This document shows positions 33,375-46,074 of a stretch of DNA of 64,000 bases, piece by piece. The notes below the pieces were generated by a model that was not told the origin of the DNA, ran no database searches, and saw only the letters and a list, made by a program, of their open reading frames with translations. The stretch is from NCBI GenBank assembly GCA_904063045.1, contig CAJFCJ010000026.1, positions 784,964-848,963 on the forward strand. The letters run 5' to 3'. Source of the stretch: Dimorphilus gyrociliatus (Eukaryota > Annelida > Polychaeta > Dinophilidae). Both the position numbers and the translations under genes were made by a program. How positions within the stretch are numbered: the first letter of the stretch is position 1; every line of letters begins with the position of its first letter.

Positions 33375-33540
33375 CAAGGAATCATACGGAAAGATACAAT
33401 TTCTATGGTTTTGGCCCATCAAACTACACTGATTTTGGGAAGCTTTCCGGTTGATGAGGATGCAGTTCAGCCTTTTTTTATAATGAGCAACGCCTGCCTA
33501 AAAATTGGGATAATTAAAGTGATAATTTATTAAATTGAGG
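33375..33540 (+). repeat. Mariner-derived 3' module
   Basis: Contains the motif AGATACAATTTCTATGGTTT followed by GGAAGCTTTCCGGTTGATGAGGATG. This is a decayed mariner APSDYYLFGKL-like block also found near 28290, 32740, 46505, 46890 and 48065 and, inverted, near 41150. Confidence 0.55.
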
Positions 33541-33881
33541 TAGAAATTGCACTCTTAAATATTGTAACTAACTTGTTTTTCAAAGCAGAGTTAATTGATG
33601 GAGTAGGAATGAGGATAAATAATGTTATTCAGGGAGATAGAACATCTCTATAACCATAGAAGCAACAGAATCTTTAAAAGAAATATTTAAGATTTTTATG
33701 ATTAGAAATAAGACAAGGATCGTGAAAATTGAAGAATATTTCTCATCTTTTCAATAAAGCATAGATGAATATGTAGTATAGTCTTTACTAAAATAATTTA
33801 GACAATACCACCTATTCATTTTGGTTGTTTTAGAACAATCAACTAGTGTTTACGTGGAAGATAAATAAGAAAATGTTATTT

Positions 33882-34262
33882 AAAGAGTTTTATTAAAAGT
33901 GTGATTACTTTGTATTGATGTATTGATGACACAACGTCAATTTTACGGATGAATTGAAATTGAATGGAAAGGGACCTAGTAATCCTTTTACTAAGAGATA
34001 TTGTATCTACGATACTGAAATCATATGGAAAAGATTTTCGAATGAATGAAAGATTTCTCTTGTATTGTTGTTAAGCCCAGGTTAAAAGGCGATGATTGAT
34101 AGCCTGTTAAGTGAATGTTACATAATTGCAAACTTAAAGGACATAATGCCGCAAGGAAACCTGCTCTAAAGGCATGCCATGGAAGAAAGAGGAAAATGTT
34201 TTGTTAGAATATGCTGGACAAGTCACAAGATGATATTAAGGAAATTATTTGTTCAGATGAAG
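33882..34262 (+). repeat. Tc1-derived fragment, inverted partner of 19200-19577
   Basis: Encodes decayed ARKPALKACHG and MLDKSQDDIKEII.SDEAK, the Tc1 region leading to the first catalytic Asp. Sequence identity with the 19.2-kb copy is high over the whole 0.38 kb. Confidence 0.85.
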
Positions 34263-34449
34263 CTAAGAATGTTTTTCCTTAACATTTATATAATGTATAC
34301 AGTACGGATGACCTAATTGAAGCACTACTGTATTGTTTTATAAAAGTAACTATTTTTTTGACTCTGATATTAGTAAGATATTTTTGAACATAACTTATCT
34401 ATGTTAAAGCAGAAAATTAGTAAGTTTTTGTAAATGTCCTCTAAATTGG

Positions 34450-34808
34450 CCGGACAACAAAAAGACCCGTTATTTCTTATACACAGTCGAAGTATTTTTA
34501 AAACTTTTATATAAGTTTTTTATATACCAATTAGGTATTTTTTGAAACTCATCCTCCACTGCTGTCCACAAATCATGCTTGTTGTTTATATTATGTTTTG
34601 GTATACGATTTTTTACGTAAGCCCATAAATTTTCGATTATGTTGAGCTCAGGGCTGTTGGCTGGCCAATCTTTCAGTACTTTTATATTTTCTTTTCTTAA
34701 AAATTTAGATGTTGAGGCCAAAGTATGGCACTTTGCTCCATCTTGCATTAATCTTCCATCTTTCTCATACATTTTCCGATTGCAATGTCTATAGTCGGCA
34801 TTTTGCAT
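34450..34808 (-). pseudogene. Tc1-type transposase, C-terminal half
   Basis: A 112-codon minus frame with LMQDGAKCHT (second catalytic Asp), WPANSPELNIIENLWAY (Glu, DD34E type) and a normal end EDEFQKIPNWYIKNLYKSF. The N-terminal HTH and first Asp are missing on this strand. It is similar to the plus-strand relic at 31.6-32.5 kb. Confidence 0.8.
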
Positions 34809-34934
34809 GTAAATGAAGCATTAACATACTTACTGGGGGATGAAACAATAGAAAATTATATTTTTCCCACAGAATTCACAATGTGCTTCAGCAAAAATGC
34901 TGACCGGCAAATTTAGAGGATATTTACAAGAACT

Positions 34935-35290
34935 TAACTAACCCTAACCCCAAGACCTAACCCTTACAGAGGAAGGAACGTAGAATTGATTCTAGGTCTT
35001 CCTTTGATACATTTTATTTATAGATTTGCTATACTTGAACAGGTTATCCTCTAAATTGGCGTAGAATAACAGTAACGAATACCTGATCTTAAGGTTACAA
35101 CTGCCGAATATCAGGAATAGGTGTAACAACCACTTGCGACCTACGTCTTTTTCAAAGCGCCATAGCTCCTAAACGGCTGGGCCGATTTGGCTCAAATTTT
35201 GTACAGAGATTGGTTCGTACCAAATTTCAAACTCACTTGATAAAGGGTTAATTAACCCGAAATATTATGAGTGATTTTAATTGGAGATAT
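34935..35290 (+). repeat. Dispersed repeat, copy B
   Basis: Plus-strand counterpart of 3300-3665: CTAACCCTAACC, GAAGGAAC, ATTGATTCTAGGTCTTCC, then GCGCCATAGCTCC and GATTTGGCTCAAATTTTG in the same order. No coding capacity. Confidence 0.6.
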
Positions 35291-35489
35291 TGTTATATAT
35301 TGCAATACAGGTTCTCTTCAACTGTTGAAAAGACAAAAAAGACTTGGTCAATTTAGTAATGATGAATTAAGATGAATTTATCTATATGAATTATGCTTTT
35401 GAAGAGAATCTGACCAATTTGGATGCATAGAGTTTTAGTGCTAGCGTTATGGTCAACGACTACACAGTTATAAGAAAAAAAAAGACAAA

Positions 35490-38250
35490 AGAAACCGATA
35501 TATGCTTATGATCTTGAGGCAGTGTGGATGTATATGAGAGAAGAATGAATGAGAGTGTGTCATGTATTGAGACAGGCCAGGCGACTCGGGTTCATATCAT
35601 TGTCGGGCAGCTTGACGTAATATCACGTCACAGATGAGATCAAGTCGAACCAAACGATGTGGCTCAAACGTGGCACCTCAAAAAATGGGCAGAGTCAAAG
35701 ACCCAGTTGAAAGATACAAAAAAATATGTAGACAAGACTGAGAATAGCAGCGCAAATGGAACGTATTTTTCAAATGATTGATTCTACCCAAACAGACTCG
35801 ACTAAAGAATCATGTAAAAGTTACACAAGAGATAGAACAATCTTCAACGGTCGAACTTTGAACATTTGAAAAATTCAAATTCATCAGAACCGAGAAAATG
35901 ACGGAACGCTATACACAAATGAGAGACGAAATGACGAATGCTCCTCATCATACAAATTCAACTCCAGAATTGATATACTGAGAAATAAGCAAATTACTCC
36001 GTCTGAAAAGTTCAATGGCGTTAATTATCGGAACTTTCGAAGGAATATTATCGTTCCCTTATCAGAAGTCAACACCGATGATTCCGAAAGATAACAGATT
36101 CTAAAGCGGTGAATAGTGAATGTAGCAGCATATTACGATATGATTAATGACAAAGGCGGTAAGGAGAATTTTTCCGAAACCTCATTCATACTCTAGATTT
36201 AATCTATGGCGATACCTCCCTGAACGGAGGAAACCTAGTACAATAAATCCTCAACAAAACAAATACATTCCAACCTAATAATATCTCCGATTGGGTTGAG
36301 TTTAAAACACTTCTTGCGTTCCTGAAACTGCAACGCAAGATGAATCTCCAAATTCAGAGAGCAAGGCTAAAATTAGAAATCCACAAACTACATCATCTAG
36401 AAAATTAATGGTCCAACAAAAGCGACTTCTCCTAGCTCATCATCGAATACAAATTCGAAATGTCTATGTGTAGACAACCATACATGCTTAGCCTACTGTC
36501 CGTCCTATAAACGAATACAAATCTAGAGGGTAAAATGAGATTGGTTCAAACTCTAAATTGATGTCGTAATTGCTTACGAAAAACAGCTACCCATGTGATA
36601 TCTGTCCCCCCAAGTTCTATTGTAACAAATGTAATCAACCCAACCATACATCACTCCATCATAAGGACTCGACAATCCCAAGACCAACATTTCCTGTTAA
36701 TATCAATCAATCTGGCTATAACAATGATAGAATACCGATCTACGAAGTACAAGTTCCACGAGATTATTACTCTGATACAATGACGAATACATAAAAAGAA
36801 TCCAGACTCTATGCGACAACAAGTATGCCCGAACCAAGAAGTTAAATTTTACCTTCCTCACCACAGCGTTAACAACTCGAAAAAGGATTCCATTGAAAAC
36901 AGCCACCCCCCCCCCCTATCGGCTCAAGAGAAGGCTCTAATTTTCAAATCCTTCTATATGGATGACCTTATGCTCATAGGTAATAATGAGAGAGAGTTGG
37001 AGAATCTTGCCTATCGCCTACACGACAAACTTGCCGCCAAAGACTAACCCCTAACAAAATATACCACTAGTAGCCTATGGATCAGTTCAAACTCATATTT
37101 ACAAATTAATCTGATTGAAACTCTTATGAAGATTGCTGGCCTTACATACCATCCCGATTCAGACGATATGCGAGTCGAACTTACCCACTGGGAGCCCGAA
37201 CGTCAATTGACGAAACGTCACTTTCTACTCCTTTTTTGGATTTTTAGAACCAAATAAATTACGAATTAAAGTCTTAATTTCGTTATTTCATGGTTTGTCA
37301 TGAGGTCCATGACTGTCGCATTATCAACACTATTGCTGAAACTGCTGGCACTTATTCCAATTCTAGACGACTGCCCCTGCCGATGCTATCCACGTCTATG
37401 CTGACGCCTCGGACATAGCTTACATATGTTATCCACAATAACCATGGATTTCTCTTATCGTCATCTTCTCGCCTCTTCTCCACGTCAAGAGCAGAATTGA
37501 CGGCAGCGGTACGAGCAGCAAACTTTATAAAACCCTAAAATCAATATTTCCGCAATCACTTATCAGGGTATTCATAGACAGTAAAATCGTCCTAGAAAAA
37601 TCACTACTTGCCACTGAAAACAATACGGAATGGTGTTTTAACCGCCCCCCGCCCCCCCGGAAAACAACCCAGCTGACAAAATGACGAAGACGAGAAGGAT
37701 GAGAGAGGAGTGGATAGTATTTAAAACGAAAAATCAAGATGAATCAAACAAAGGAATCTATAAAAAGGATTCTGGCCCAATATGCGCTCTACAATGTCTT
37801 GGGTCTCAAGACTCTTTAATAATTGTCGTACACCATCGAAAGATAGGCTAAGAGATCCAAAGACAACAACATCCGAATTAGGCCGAGCCCAATGGGGTCC
37901 AGCTTTCTATGCCAATCGAGAGATTAATAAATTCGTATTCCCTTGCAAAGAGAGAGGACGGCATCTACACAACACTAGGGAGATCAGATAAACTGAGAGA
38001 CAAAAAGAAAATAATTGCGGATGATCGTCATTCCATTATCACAAAATTTATAAAATATATTCACTATGATTGTAATCATACATCTCTTAAAATAATTGAT
38101 TCAATCATATCCGACTCTGCTCTAACCTTTCGAAAATTATATCGAACAATAGATCAACACTACAAAACAAACAATCGAACGTCAAGTATCTGTCGTGGAA
38201 ATTTTTAGCTCCCCATATTCCTAATAGGTCTCATCAAAACGATGCTCTCA
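35490..38250 (+). pseudogene. Decayed BEL/Pao element (leader to integrase N terminus)
   Basis: In order on the plus strand: a leader resembling 54760-54930 (35490-35700); a Gag N-terminal piece (AQMERIFQMID, about 35750); a DUF1759-like piece (EKFNGVNYRNFRRNI, about 36008); zinc-knuckle remnants (CNKCNQPNHTSLHHK, 36620); RT with YLPHH and FYMDDLML (36850-36970); an RNase H-like piece (RAELT, about 37490); and an integrase N-terminal piece (38000-38130). Many stops, with internal deletions between YLPHH and YMDD. C-runs at about 36905-36917 and 37645 look like expanded homopolymers. Confidence 0.75.
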
Positions 38251-38529
38251 ACAAGCGTGCCTCTACCTGAGAGACTGACTATAAGCCTTACGTCAAGGAT
38301 TTAATATTGTGTTTTTGGCTTAGAAGATATACGGGGAGATATTCTTGTTTATTTCCTAAAAATATGTTCTTCTCTCTCCTAATATCGCTCTCTTCATTTG
38401 GTTTCGAGCCAATCTGCAAATACTGCTTTTTCACAATCTAAAACGATATATTTTTGAAATCTGAACTTAAAATGTTATGTAGATCAATAAAATCACATCA
38501 TTCTTTTCAAAGGTTTCCTTAGAAGGACA

Positions 38530-40100
38530 ATCATCATAGCTGTTCCATGTTCCATTATCATATTAATCATGCCCAGAGGATCGTAGACCTTTGAAATTAA
38601 TTATGCTTAATGCCTTCCTGTACATGCTCCCTCCCTTTAGGGTTAGGTCCAAGTTCCATTTAATTTTATCCTCTACAATGTCGTACTTCAACCACAATAC
38701 GCCCTCAGCAGGAGCATCAACGCTCCTCTCTCGTGATATGATTTCCTAAATCATACTACAGTTGATATCATTTTTAGTCAAACGGAAGTAATCTCCGAGA
38801 GCTTGTAGGACTTTACTCGTCACCTTCATCAGTCCCTGTGTAGCGTATCTCTCCTTTCTCCCCATTATTTTCAAAGTATATTTATTTGCTTCTCATTTAT
38901 CTGTCTCAAAGCTCCTGTTCTGACTAGGGTAATGTCTGCTGCCGTATCCAGGACATTTCTCAGCGTTGATTTGGTTGAGAGGTGAATTTTTGCATTCCTT
39001 ATAGATTTTGCGTCCTCCTTTACGATGGATGCAATTTTCTCAACAGTGATTTCGCCCCCATCCTCTCTAATCTTGCACTATCAGAATTTTATTTGACTTG
39101 CCCATACTTTCTATGTAAATACTTTAATGCATTACTATGCCCGTCCTCTGGCTCCTTCTGATATTCATTCAGCTCTTTCTTGAGCTCTTGACTCACTTGC
39201 GCTGTCAATAAGGCCAGCTTGCCCCAATCTCTCACATCAAACTGGTCTACTAGTTGTTTAAGATCCATCATAAAGGCCTTGAAATGAGTGATGTCACCCT
39301 TAAATACGGGTCTGGTAGCTGATAGCCGTTTCTCAAAGGTAGTGCATGGTTGTTTTTGGCATTGTGGCTAAGAGAGTCGTTGACAATACCTTTCTGATGT
39401 CTCGTACAGTCCCATTGGCCTCAGCATCTCTGTGGGGCCCGCTCGTTCCCTCATATGTAGGTCGTCAGCGGCTGATTTTCTTTGACTTATAGCCGTAGGC
39501 AACAATGGTTGAGTCTTGCGCTTCAACTCCTTAGCTTCAGACTTGAGTTTCTTGACATCCCTCTCAATTCTCTCTTGGAGGGTTTCCATCTGCTCCTTTC
39601 GGACAGTTCCTTCTAATTTTGCGTTGACTTGCTCATTCAGCTTTCCGCTCATGGTCTCCATTTTATGTCTTATGGAGGTACCCAATCAAATTTCAAGATT
39701 TTCCATGCCTCTTTCCATATCCTCACGTATCATTCCCCTAAAGCTGTTGTGTCAAATTTTTTTTGGCTGGATGTAGGTCATTCATCACTGATTGATGCCC
39801 TAGAACCATCTTCTCTTGTCCTATAGCGTCTAATTCTTCCTGATTTAGTAGATCTTCATCTTGTGTAAGCTAGTCGTTCATCCTTACTCTCTGATGTCGT
39901 CTTGATTGGTTTTACATGCCTCTTCATGAGATTGACTAGACGTTCTCCCTTCTGCTTTACCTATCGACATCTCTGATTGAGACTCCCCATTATAGACATC
40001 CAACATCCTCGCTACCATATTCTTCTAATCTGTGACCATTTTGTCCGCCGTCAACTGATCTATCCCAAGTTTCAACTCAGTCGAGGGCAAGTAGCCGTCT
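38530..40100 (-). pseudogene. Decayed BEL-like retroelement, second lineage
   Basis: Minus strand, reading down: a charged coiled-coil Gag piece (39685-39368, LQERIERDVKKLKSEAKELKRK); an FKGDITHFKAF motif and a 60-codon frame (39271-39089, MMDLKQLVDQFDVRDWGKL); a protease-like VLDTAADITL near 38950 (DTG altered to DTA); and GLRSSGHD/VYDPLGMI-like sequence near 38580, the Pao-type block after RT. The RT itself is largely missing. Different from the 48.6-kb family. Confidence 0.5.
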
Positions 40101-40249
40101 TGTATATCCGGATATGCTGTGATAGCATAATGTTCTCTACTTTCTTTTTGATTATTATCATTCAAACAGTCCCAAGATGAAGTCTCTGCCAGGGTTGTTC
40201 TTAGAGTAGAAAAAGTGAATAATTTAACAAATAGGACTTGCTTAATTAT

Positions 40250-40890
40250 CTTTTACTGGATAAAACATTCATACAACCGAATTTATAGATAGAACTCATT
40301 AAGAAATTTCTCTTACCATACAGTAATCTTTATTTACGAATTTTCACTAAAACGGAAGAGAACCAGTTACTGTCTTGTTCCCAAAAAAAACTGATAAAAT
40401 TTCATTTTCAATTTAATAGTTTATTGGATATCTTTTACTTTGGATCACAAGGCGACGTTTTTTAGTGATTTATACTGTATCAACTTTTTATATAATCCAT
40501 TGGAATAGAAAAAAATTCATCCAAATTTTTTGCTATTTTTTCATATAAACTTTTAAGATATCTATTATTATTATATTATCTATATTTATCCTCTTTTCTG
40601 TATCTCATTCTGACCGTTTATCTTGGATAAAGATCAAATGTCGTTTCGTCTGAGTAGCTTTGAAGCTCATCAACAGACACTCTTTTTCCTCCGTTTTAAC
40701 TATTTAAAATAATTCTCCAATTCGATCAAATGATAAGAATACTGATCATGTATTTTCTTTCTTCCTTTTATTTATCAACATTCTTTACTCAAGCTTTCTC
40801 GACTGCAAAATCACCTTCGCGGCAATATTACTTCCGTATGAAAGTTGAATTAGTATTCTCGTTCCTCTTTTTTAAACCTATCAACGGATC
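40250..40890. other. No gene recognised
   Basis: AT-rich DNA between decayed elements. Nothing identifiable. Confidence 0.35.
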
Positions 40891-40899
40891 ACAGATAAG

Positions 40900-41200
40900 G
40901 CATTAGTTCCTATGACCCAGTATGGAATAATCCATGTCCATTGAGTTTTGTTTGTGTTACCACAAGATTACACACTTTGCTCATTAGTTCGTGCATTCTT
41001 CCAGATTCTTCCAGCAAATTTATTCCACGCTCATGATCAGAATAAAAGATCCAAGTTTTGTTATCGGTTAAAATGGCTTGGAAATCGTGATTAACGTGCA
41101 TTCATCGCGGTAATTCGGTTTACAGGATCCTCATCAATCGGAAAACTTTCAAAAGTCACAGTAATCTGAGGAGGCAGCACTACAGCAATTGTACTTTTAC
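40900..41200 (-). repeat. Chimeric BEL-protease/mariner repeat, inverted copy
   Basis: Minus strand, from 41200 down: a mariner 3' module (ACAATTGCTGTAGTGCTGCC, then GAAAGTTTTCCGATTGATGAGGAT), a BEL protease piece (NHDFQAILT), then a mariner piece NKTWIFYSDHERGINLLEE. The first two parts match 46880-47020 in inverse orientation, and the last matches 47280-47340. Confidence 0.6.
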
Positions 41201-41209
41201 ATAGTACCA

Positions 41210-42410
41210 ATGGTACAAATTAAAAATGATATAACATTTTCATGTAGGTTTCATGTTTTAGTGGTGGGCTCTATTTACAATGAAAATCCTTGATAGATTA
41301 TTAACTTTTTGAGCTGATAATGAATAATCTAACTTTTATATTATATTGCTGCCTTAGATCTCCTTTATCAACATTATTTAACATACATGTTTTCTATAAA
41401 CGTAGATTTTCATGATTTTGGAAAATTTTTCGCTGTTGGCCAATTTTGTGATTTGCAGAAACACAGTGTAGTGTTTGATCATCTTCTCAATCGCTCTTAA
41501 CAATATTTCCAGTTTTTTTCTCTCTTCATTACTATATTATCCCTTTAACCTATTCTAAAATTTGTAACTGGTTGTTTTGATGGCATCTCTAACACTATAA
41601 CATAGCAATCTCAATAACACATATTATACCGAAGTTGCAAGAAGCTTTCATCATCAAATTATCTATTTTATAGAATGGGCAAGGGTATCTTTCATTCCTT
41701 GTGAAATTACGAATGTTTTGCAGTTTAAGAAATATCAAGGAATATGTTGCTTGACCTTTCGTATCTTAAAACTAAGTGATAAGCATGTTATCTTGGACAA
41801 GCAAAACCGCTTTGCCTGGATAGAATTGGATGCAAAACACGTATGCTATATGAAAAAAGACATGTTAAAAGCACAACACTGACATTAATATATAAAATAG
41901 GTTTTAATAAGCTGCGTTAACTTACCAGTCCTTTTATTAAAGGAACATTCCTTTATATATATTAGTCATATCAAAAGTCATTTCATCTCCTCTCTCTTCT
42001 TTAATTCCTATAAAAAGATTCGTCAACAATTTCATTATCTTTCCACTTCTCAAAACAATCGATTGACCTTTTCGAAACTCTTTTCACTTCCTTAACATGC
42101 TCTATTTATAACGTCAAGTGCTACAATAGTTGAACAATCATGTATATCATATGTTAATAGGCTAAATAACATTGTTATTTATACATCATCAATTGCAAAT
42201 CTTTTTAATACTTCAAACTAATACTATATATAAACATTTTCCTAAATCGTAATAAAAGAATACATCAAAATAATTAACCAATTTTATATCGAAATTTTAC
42301 TCAATTTCCATTAAAATTCGTTTATGATTTTTCTTTAGATACTCTATAATTTTTTTCAATATCAATATATATACAAGTATCAACATTTGAGACGCTATTT
42401 CATTCATTTT
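41210..42410. other. No gene recognised
   Basis: About 1.2 kb of AT-rich DNA left of block alpha copy 2. No transposon protein, repeat partner or supported exon seen. Confidence 0.35.
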
Positions 42411-43567
42411 AACACATCATCACCCTGCAATATTTAAAAATGTATTTATTTTACAAGTTTCATATTTTTAAGTCTCAGTTCTCATGTCTTATGGTTCCTT
42501 GTTAGTTCACACAACCTTATTACACTTTCCACACAATCTATTCTCAATTTGTTTCGAAATTCGTCAATTTTTCTTCGGCAGACGCCATTTTGACCACGTG
42601 TTTCTTAAAAAAATTAATTATGACTAAAATGACGTTTTTCAACAAAATTTCCTCATATTTATATTCAGTAGATAGAATTCTGGTAAAATATGAATTTCAG
42701 CATCAAAGAGACAATTTTTTATTGAATTTGATAAATCAGTTAAATAATCACTTCTTTCGATCTAATAAAGCGTCAAAATGACATTCTTTTTGACATAGAA
42801 TATATTTTGAAGTACATAGATACAAAATGTTGATGAAAAGCAACATGACAATGATTTAAAAAGCGTTAATCGATCATTATTTCCATCAGTAATATTTCAT
42901 ACAAATATTCATTTAAAAGAAGTTGCCATTTTGTTTCCAATTCAGAATATCAAAATGTCAGCTATTAACTTTTATTTGTCAGAATAATTGTGAAAAAGTT
43001 CAAAGTATTTAAAACGCAATTGATAGAAATGAAAAAAACCAAAATATAAATGTTTAAATATCTGTCATGTGACATTTAAAGTTTTCAACATTTTTGCAAT
43101 ATGGCACCACTGTTATTGAATTGTATCGGTTGGATATTTTGATTTATCAGATTTGTGTGTAGATTATGAGAAATTTGATCATGTTTTTATTTGCACTTTC
43201 GATGGAAACCTTTAAGAATATAAGCCTAGAAAAACATGGCGTCAGTTGTTTTTCTCAACAATTTCAACACGAAATTCAATTTGTTATTTACGCTAATCGG
43301 AAGAGCTTTTTATTGAAATGAGATGCACAACTCACAGTAAATACGATTAGAATGTTTAGAAGTAGAAGCTTGCGTTATATCTAGAATAAATGCAATCTAA
43401 CTGTACGATAAAGGGTGAAGCAACCGCAAACACACGTCGCACTCTCAACTTTCTTCGCATTAATTGCTTTTAAATCCTGAAAAATGTGTAAAATAAATGA
43501 AAAGTTTGCATGCAGTTTGATGAAAAGTTTCGAGAGAATTTTACGAAACCTTCCAAGTTGAAAAGTG

Positions 43568-43575
43568 TATAAATA
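43568..43575 (+). promoter_or_regulatory. TATA box with initiator, copy 2
   Basis: TATAAATA at the position equivalent to 23497, with the same downstream TCAGTG initiator (A at 43600). The flanks are identical to copy 1. Confidence 0.6.
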
Positions 43576-43599
43576 GGCGAAAGCTGCGAGGTACAAATC

Positions 43600-44015
43600 A
43601 GTGTAAATCGGGTTAAGTATTGTGGTATTACAAGATCAGACACTACTCCTAAGATTGACGATTTTTTTTGAACGTAAGTATAACGTTAAAATTTTGCATT
43701 GCTGTAGAATTGTAATGGTTTGGTTCTTTTCAGGAGAAACGCCTTGACTTTACACTCCAATCGGAAAAGAAGCTGAATTTGGTCACAGTAGGGTAAAATT
43801 CCTTCTTGAAGATTGTCGTTCATTTCTTATGGACAACTCTGCGTGTGACAAGTGTTCTGGAAAAACGAAATGGAAGAGAAGCATCTCGACTGAACACGAA
43901 ATTCTCTCTGAACGAAACAGCACAACCGAAATCGAATAGAAAATGCTGAAAGAAACTGTATATATTATGTTGAAATTTGTCTTTAACTGATCTCAATAAA
44001 CATTACTTTGAACAA
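43600..44015 (+). other. Small spliced transcription unit, copy 2 (36-residue ORF)
   Basis: Same layout as 23529-23955: exon 1 to 43673, donor AAC|GTAAGT, 60-bp intron, acceptor TTTTCAG, exon 2 from 43734, AATAAA at 43995-44000. The ATG at 43829 opens 36 codons to 43939. Relative to copy 1 there is a Tyr-to-His change and a three-residue C-terminal extension, because the copy-1 stop region differs. A 7-bp stretch before AATAAA present in copy 1 is missing here. Confidence 0.45.
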
Positions 44016-44425
44016 ATCATTTTAAGACTTGCGCATTTTTTTCCTCAACTTCGCTTTTTTCATTAAACAAGTTGTTTTTTTTTTCGATGTTCTAACTTTA
44101 TAAGATTTTGGTTATTTTTATCTAAAGTTGCGTTTGATAGACAGAAAGCACTCGTAGTATCTTGGAGGATGTATCAAATTGAACGGTTGGGTGCTATTAA
44201 TGTTGATATTGGAAAACGCTGATACAGCATTAGTTAAAAAATAAGTATCGATTGATTCAAAAAAAAAAGATTTACCTTAAAAAAGAGCATAGATATATAG
44301 TATTTGATTCTTCCCTTAACATTCATGTATCTGAAATCATAGATTGTTTAATAAGAATCGACAAAAAGCATCAATATTATATTGCAAAATTGATGCTTCT
44401 CGGTTAGTTAGTAACGATATTTACC

Positions 44426-45140
44426 TTCTTATAGATATCGCAAAATCACACAATCCCACACGTTACCACTTTCTTCGAAAATCAGGTCGAGGTATCTGTA
44501 ATTATTCCATACATTAGATTATAGTTTGTAAAAGAGTTAACACAAAATCCACTACTGTATTACTTAGTTAACCGATTCTTGCAAGTGCTTTGAGCATCGT
44601 TTTTTTACTTATTAGATTGATATCACAAAGCAAACAATTTATTATAAATCTTATTATTATTCAAATATTCCAAATTATATTAATCAATAATCTACAATGT
44701 TGCACTTTCTGTCAATTCAAAGCCAATTGTACAATGTCGATATACCGTGTAATCAATGTAACGGTCATTGCAAAAACGATCATGTATGAAAAATAAGTAA
44801 CAGAAATCAATATTTGAAGAAATGTGTACTTACTAAAAATTATAATCTTTGTAAATTGACGAAAATGATCAATTTTAGTCAAATTATTAATAACCAAAAA
44901 CCACTTATTATATTTCTCAAAATTCAAAATAACGCAATTTCTTAATAATTAATATTTCGCAACAAAAATTATAAACTGGTATAAAGTGTATTACTGAAAA
45001 TAGTTCCACCTCTTTTCCGAAATGCGGTGTCTCGAAACTTCTATTTTCTTTTTTCGACTTTTCCTTTTTAAATGATGACTTATGTTCAATCTTTGATAAT
45101 CGTTAGGAAACAATTGTAACTTTATCGTGAAGTAATACAT
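44426..45140 (-). pseudogene. Candidate zinc-finger exons, copy 2, frameshifted
   Basis: Equivalent of 25135-25849. The exon corresponding to 25204-25135 carries one extra base in the CxxC pair and then runs to a stop, so the finger is broken. The other two exons are nearly identical to copy 1. If this was a gene, this copy has lost the finger. Confidence 0.35.
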
Positions 45141-46074
45141 AAACAATATTTGATTTATAAAAAAAGAATCGGAATTTCAATAGTCAATTTAGTCTATATA
45201 AATAAATTGATTGAATAATTCTAAATAACAAACTATTGAATATTAACAACAAGACTTGTCATTTATTAAAATGTCAATATTTATTTTTACATTTGAAATA
45301 AACCGCTAATAATACTATGAATATTTCGTGATATGAAATTAAAACCCGGTAGAATATTAAAATCGAAAGTAATCCTACCTCTTATCAAAAATATGGTGTC
45401 TTAAAAGTTCAACGTTCGGCGTGCTTTCTTCAACAAAAAGTTTAAAGTAATACGTAACGAAGTCTTCGGTAAATAATTTTCATTAAAACAAAAATTCATA
45501 TTCTTTAAAGACATCATTCTAGGAGGAACGGAATTCTATGAATAATTAAAGTTTTTGCAAGTTGACCCGAAACTAACTGGAGAGCGATATTAAGCGAGAG
45601 ATATAATAACATATGTTGCAGTTGCAAAGAATTACAATGAAATTTAATGTAAGTTTCAATAAAAGAGGACTGATATACTGTACATATTAGTATCTTATGA
45701 TAAAAGTCTTTTATATTGTATATATACAGTTAGAAACAATTGTTTCGATATCTGGCTTTAGCGTTTTCAACTAACTTTTTCCCTCTTAGAACAATGTGCA
45801 ATTTTAATATTAATTATCAAATTGAAAGTCCTAGAAAAGGATGTAATTTTGGGACAATTGTGAATACAACGATACGCAATTGACTCGTATCATGCCTAAT
45901 GGTTCAATAGAATTAATAGTGTCTTTTATCTTTTTTTAGTTCTGTGGACGAGCGCTAATACGTAATTTCATTAATTCACCTTCAGTCGGAAATAGTCTAC
46001 TATGATGGTATTAAGACTATTGAGTTGACATGTTTTATCCGAAATGTGTTAGAGGAAATAATACTGTTTCTGTT

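Larger units (their letters stand above)
42412..45795 (+). repeat. Segmental duplication, block alpha, copy 2
   Basis: Partner of 22345-26510. It lacks the mariner HTH ORF found in copy 1 and has about 0.4 kb of different DNA at 44034-44415, including a short inverted repeat (GCATCAAT...ATTGATGC, about 44367-44396). Confidence 0.9.

Noticed and set aside
36903-36917. C-run as a structural element
   Set aside because: Looks like homopolymer expansion in a dead BEL copy; no partner or conserved context.
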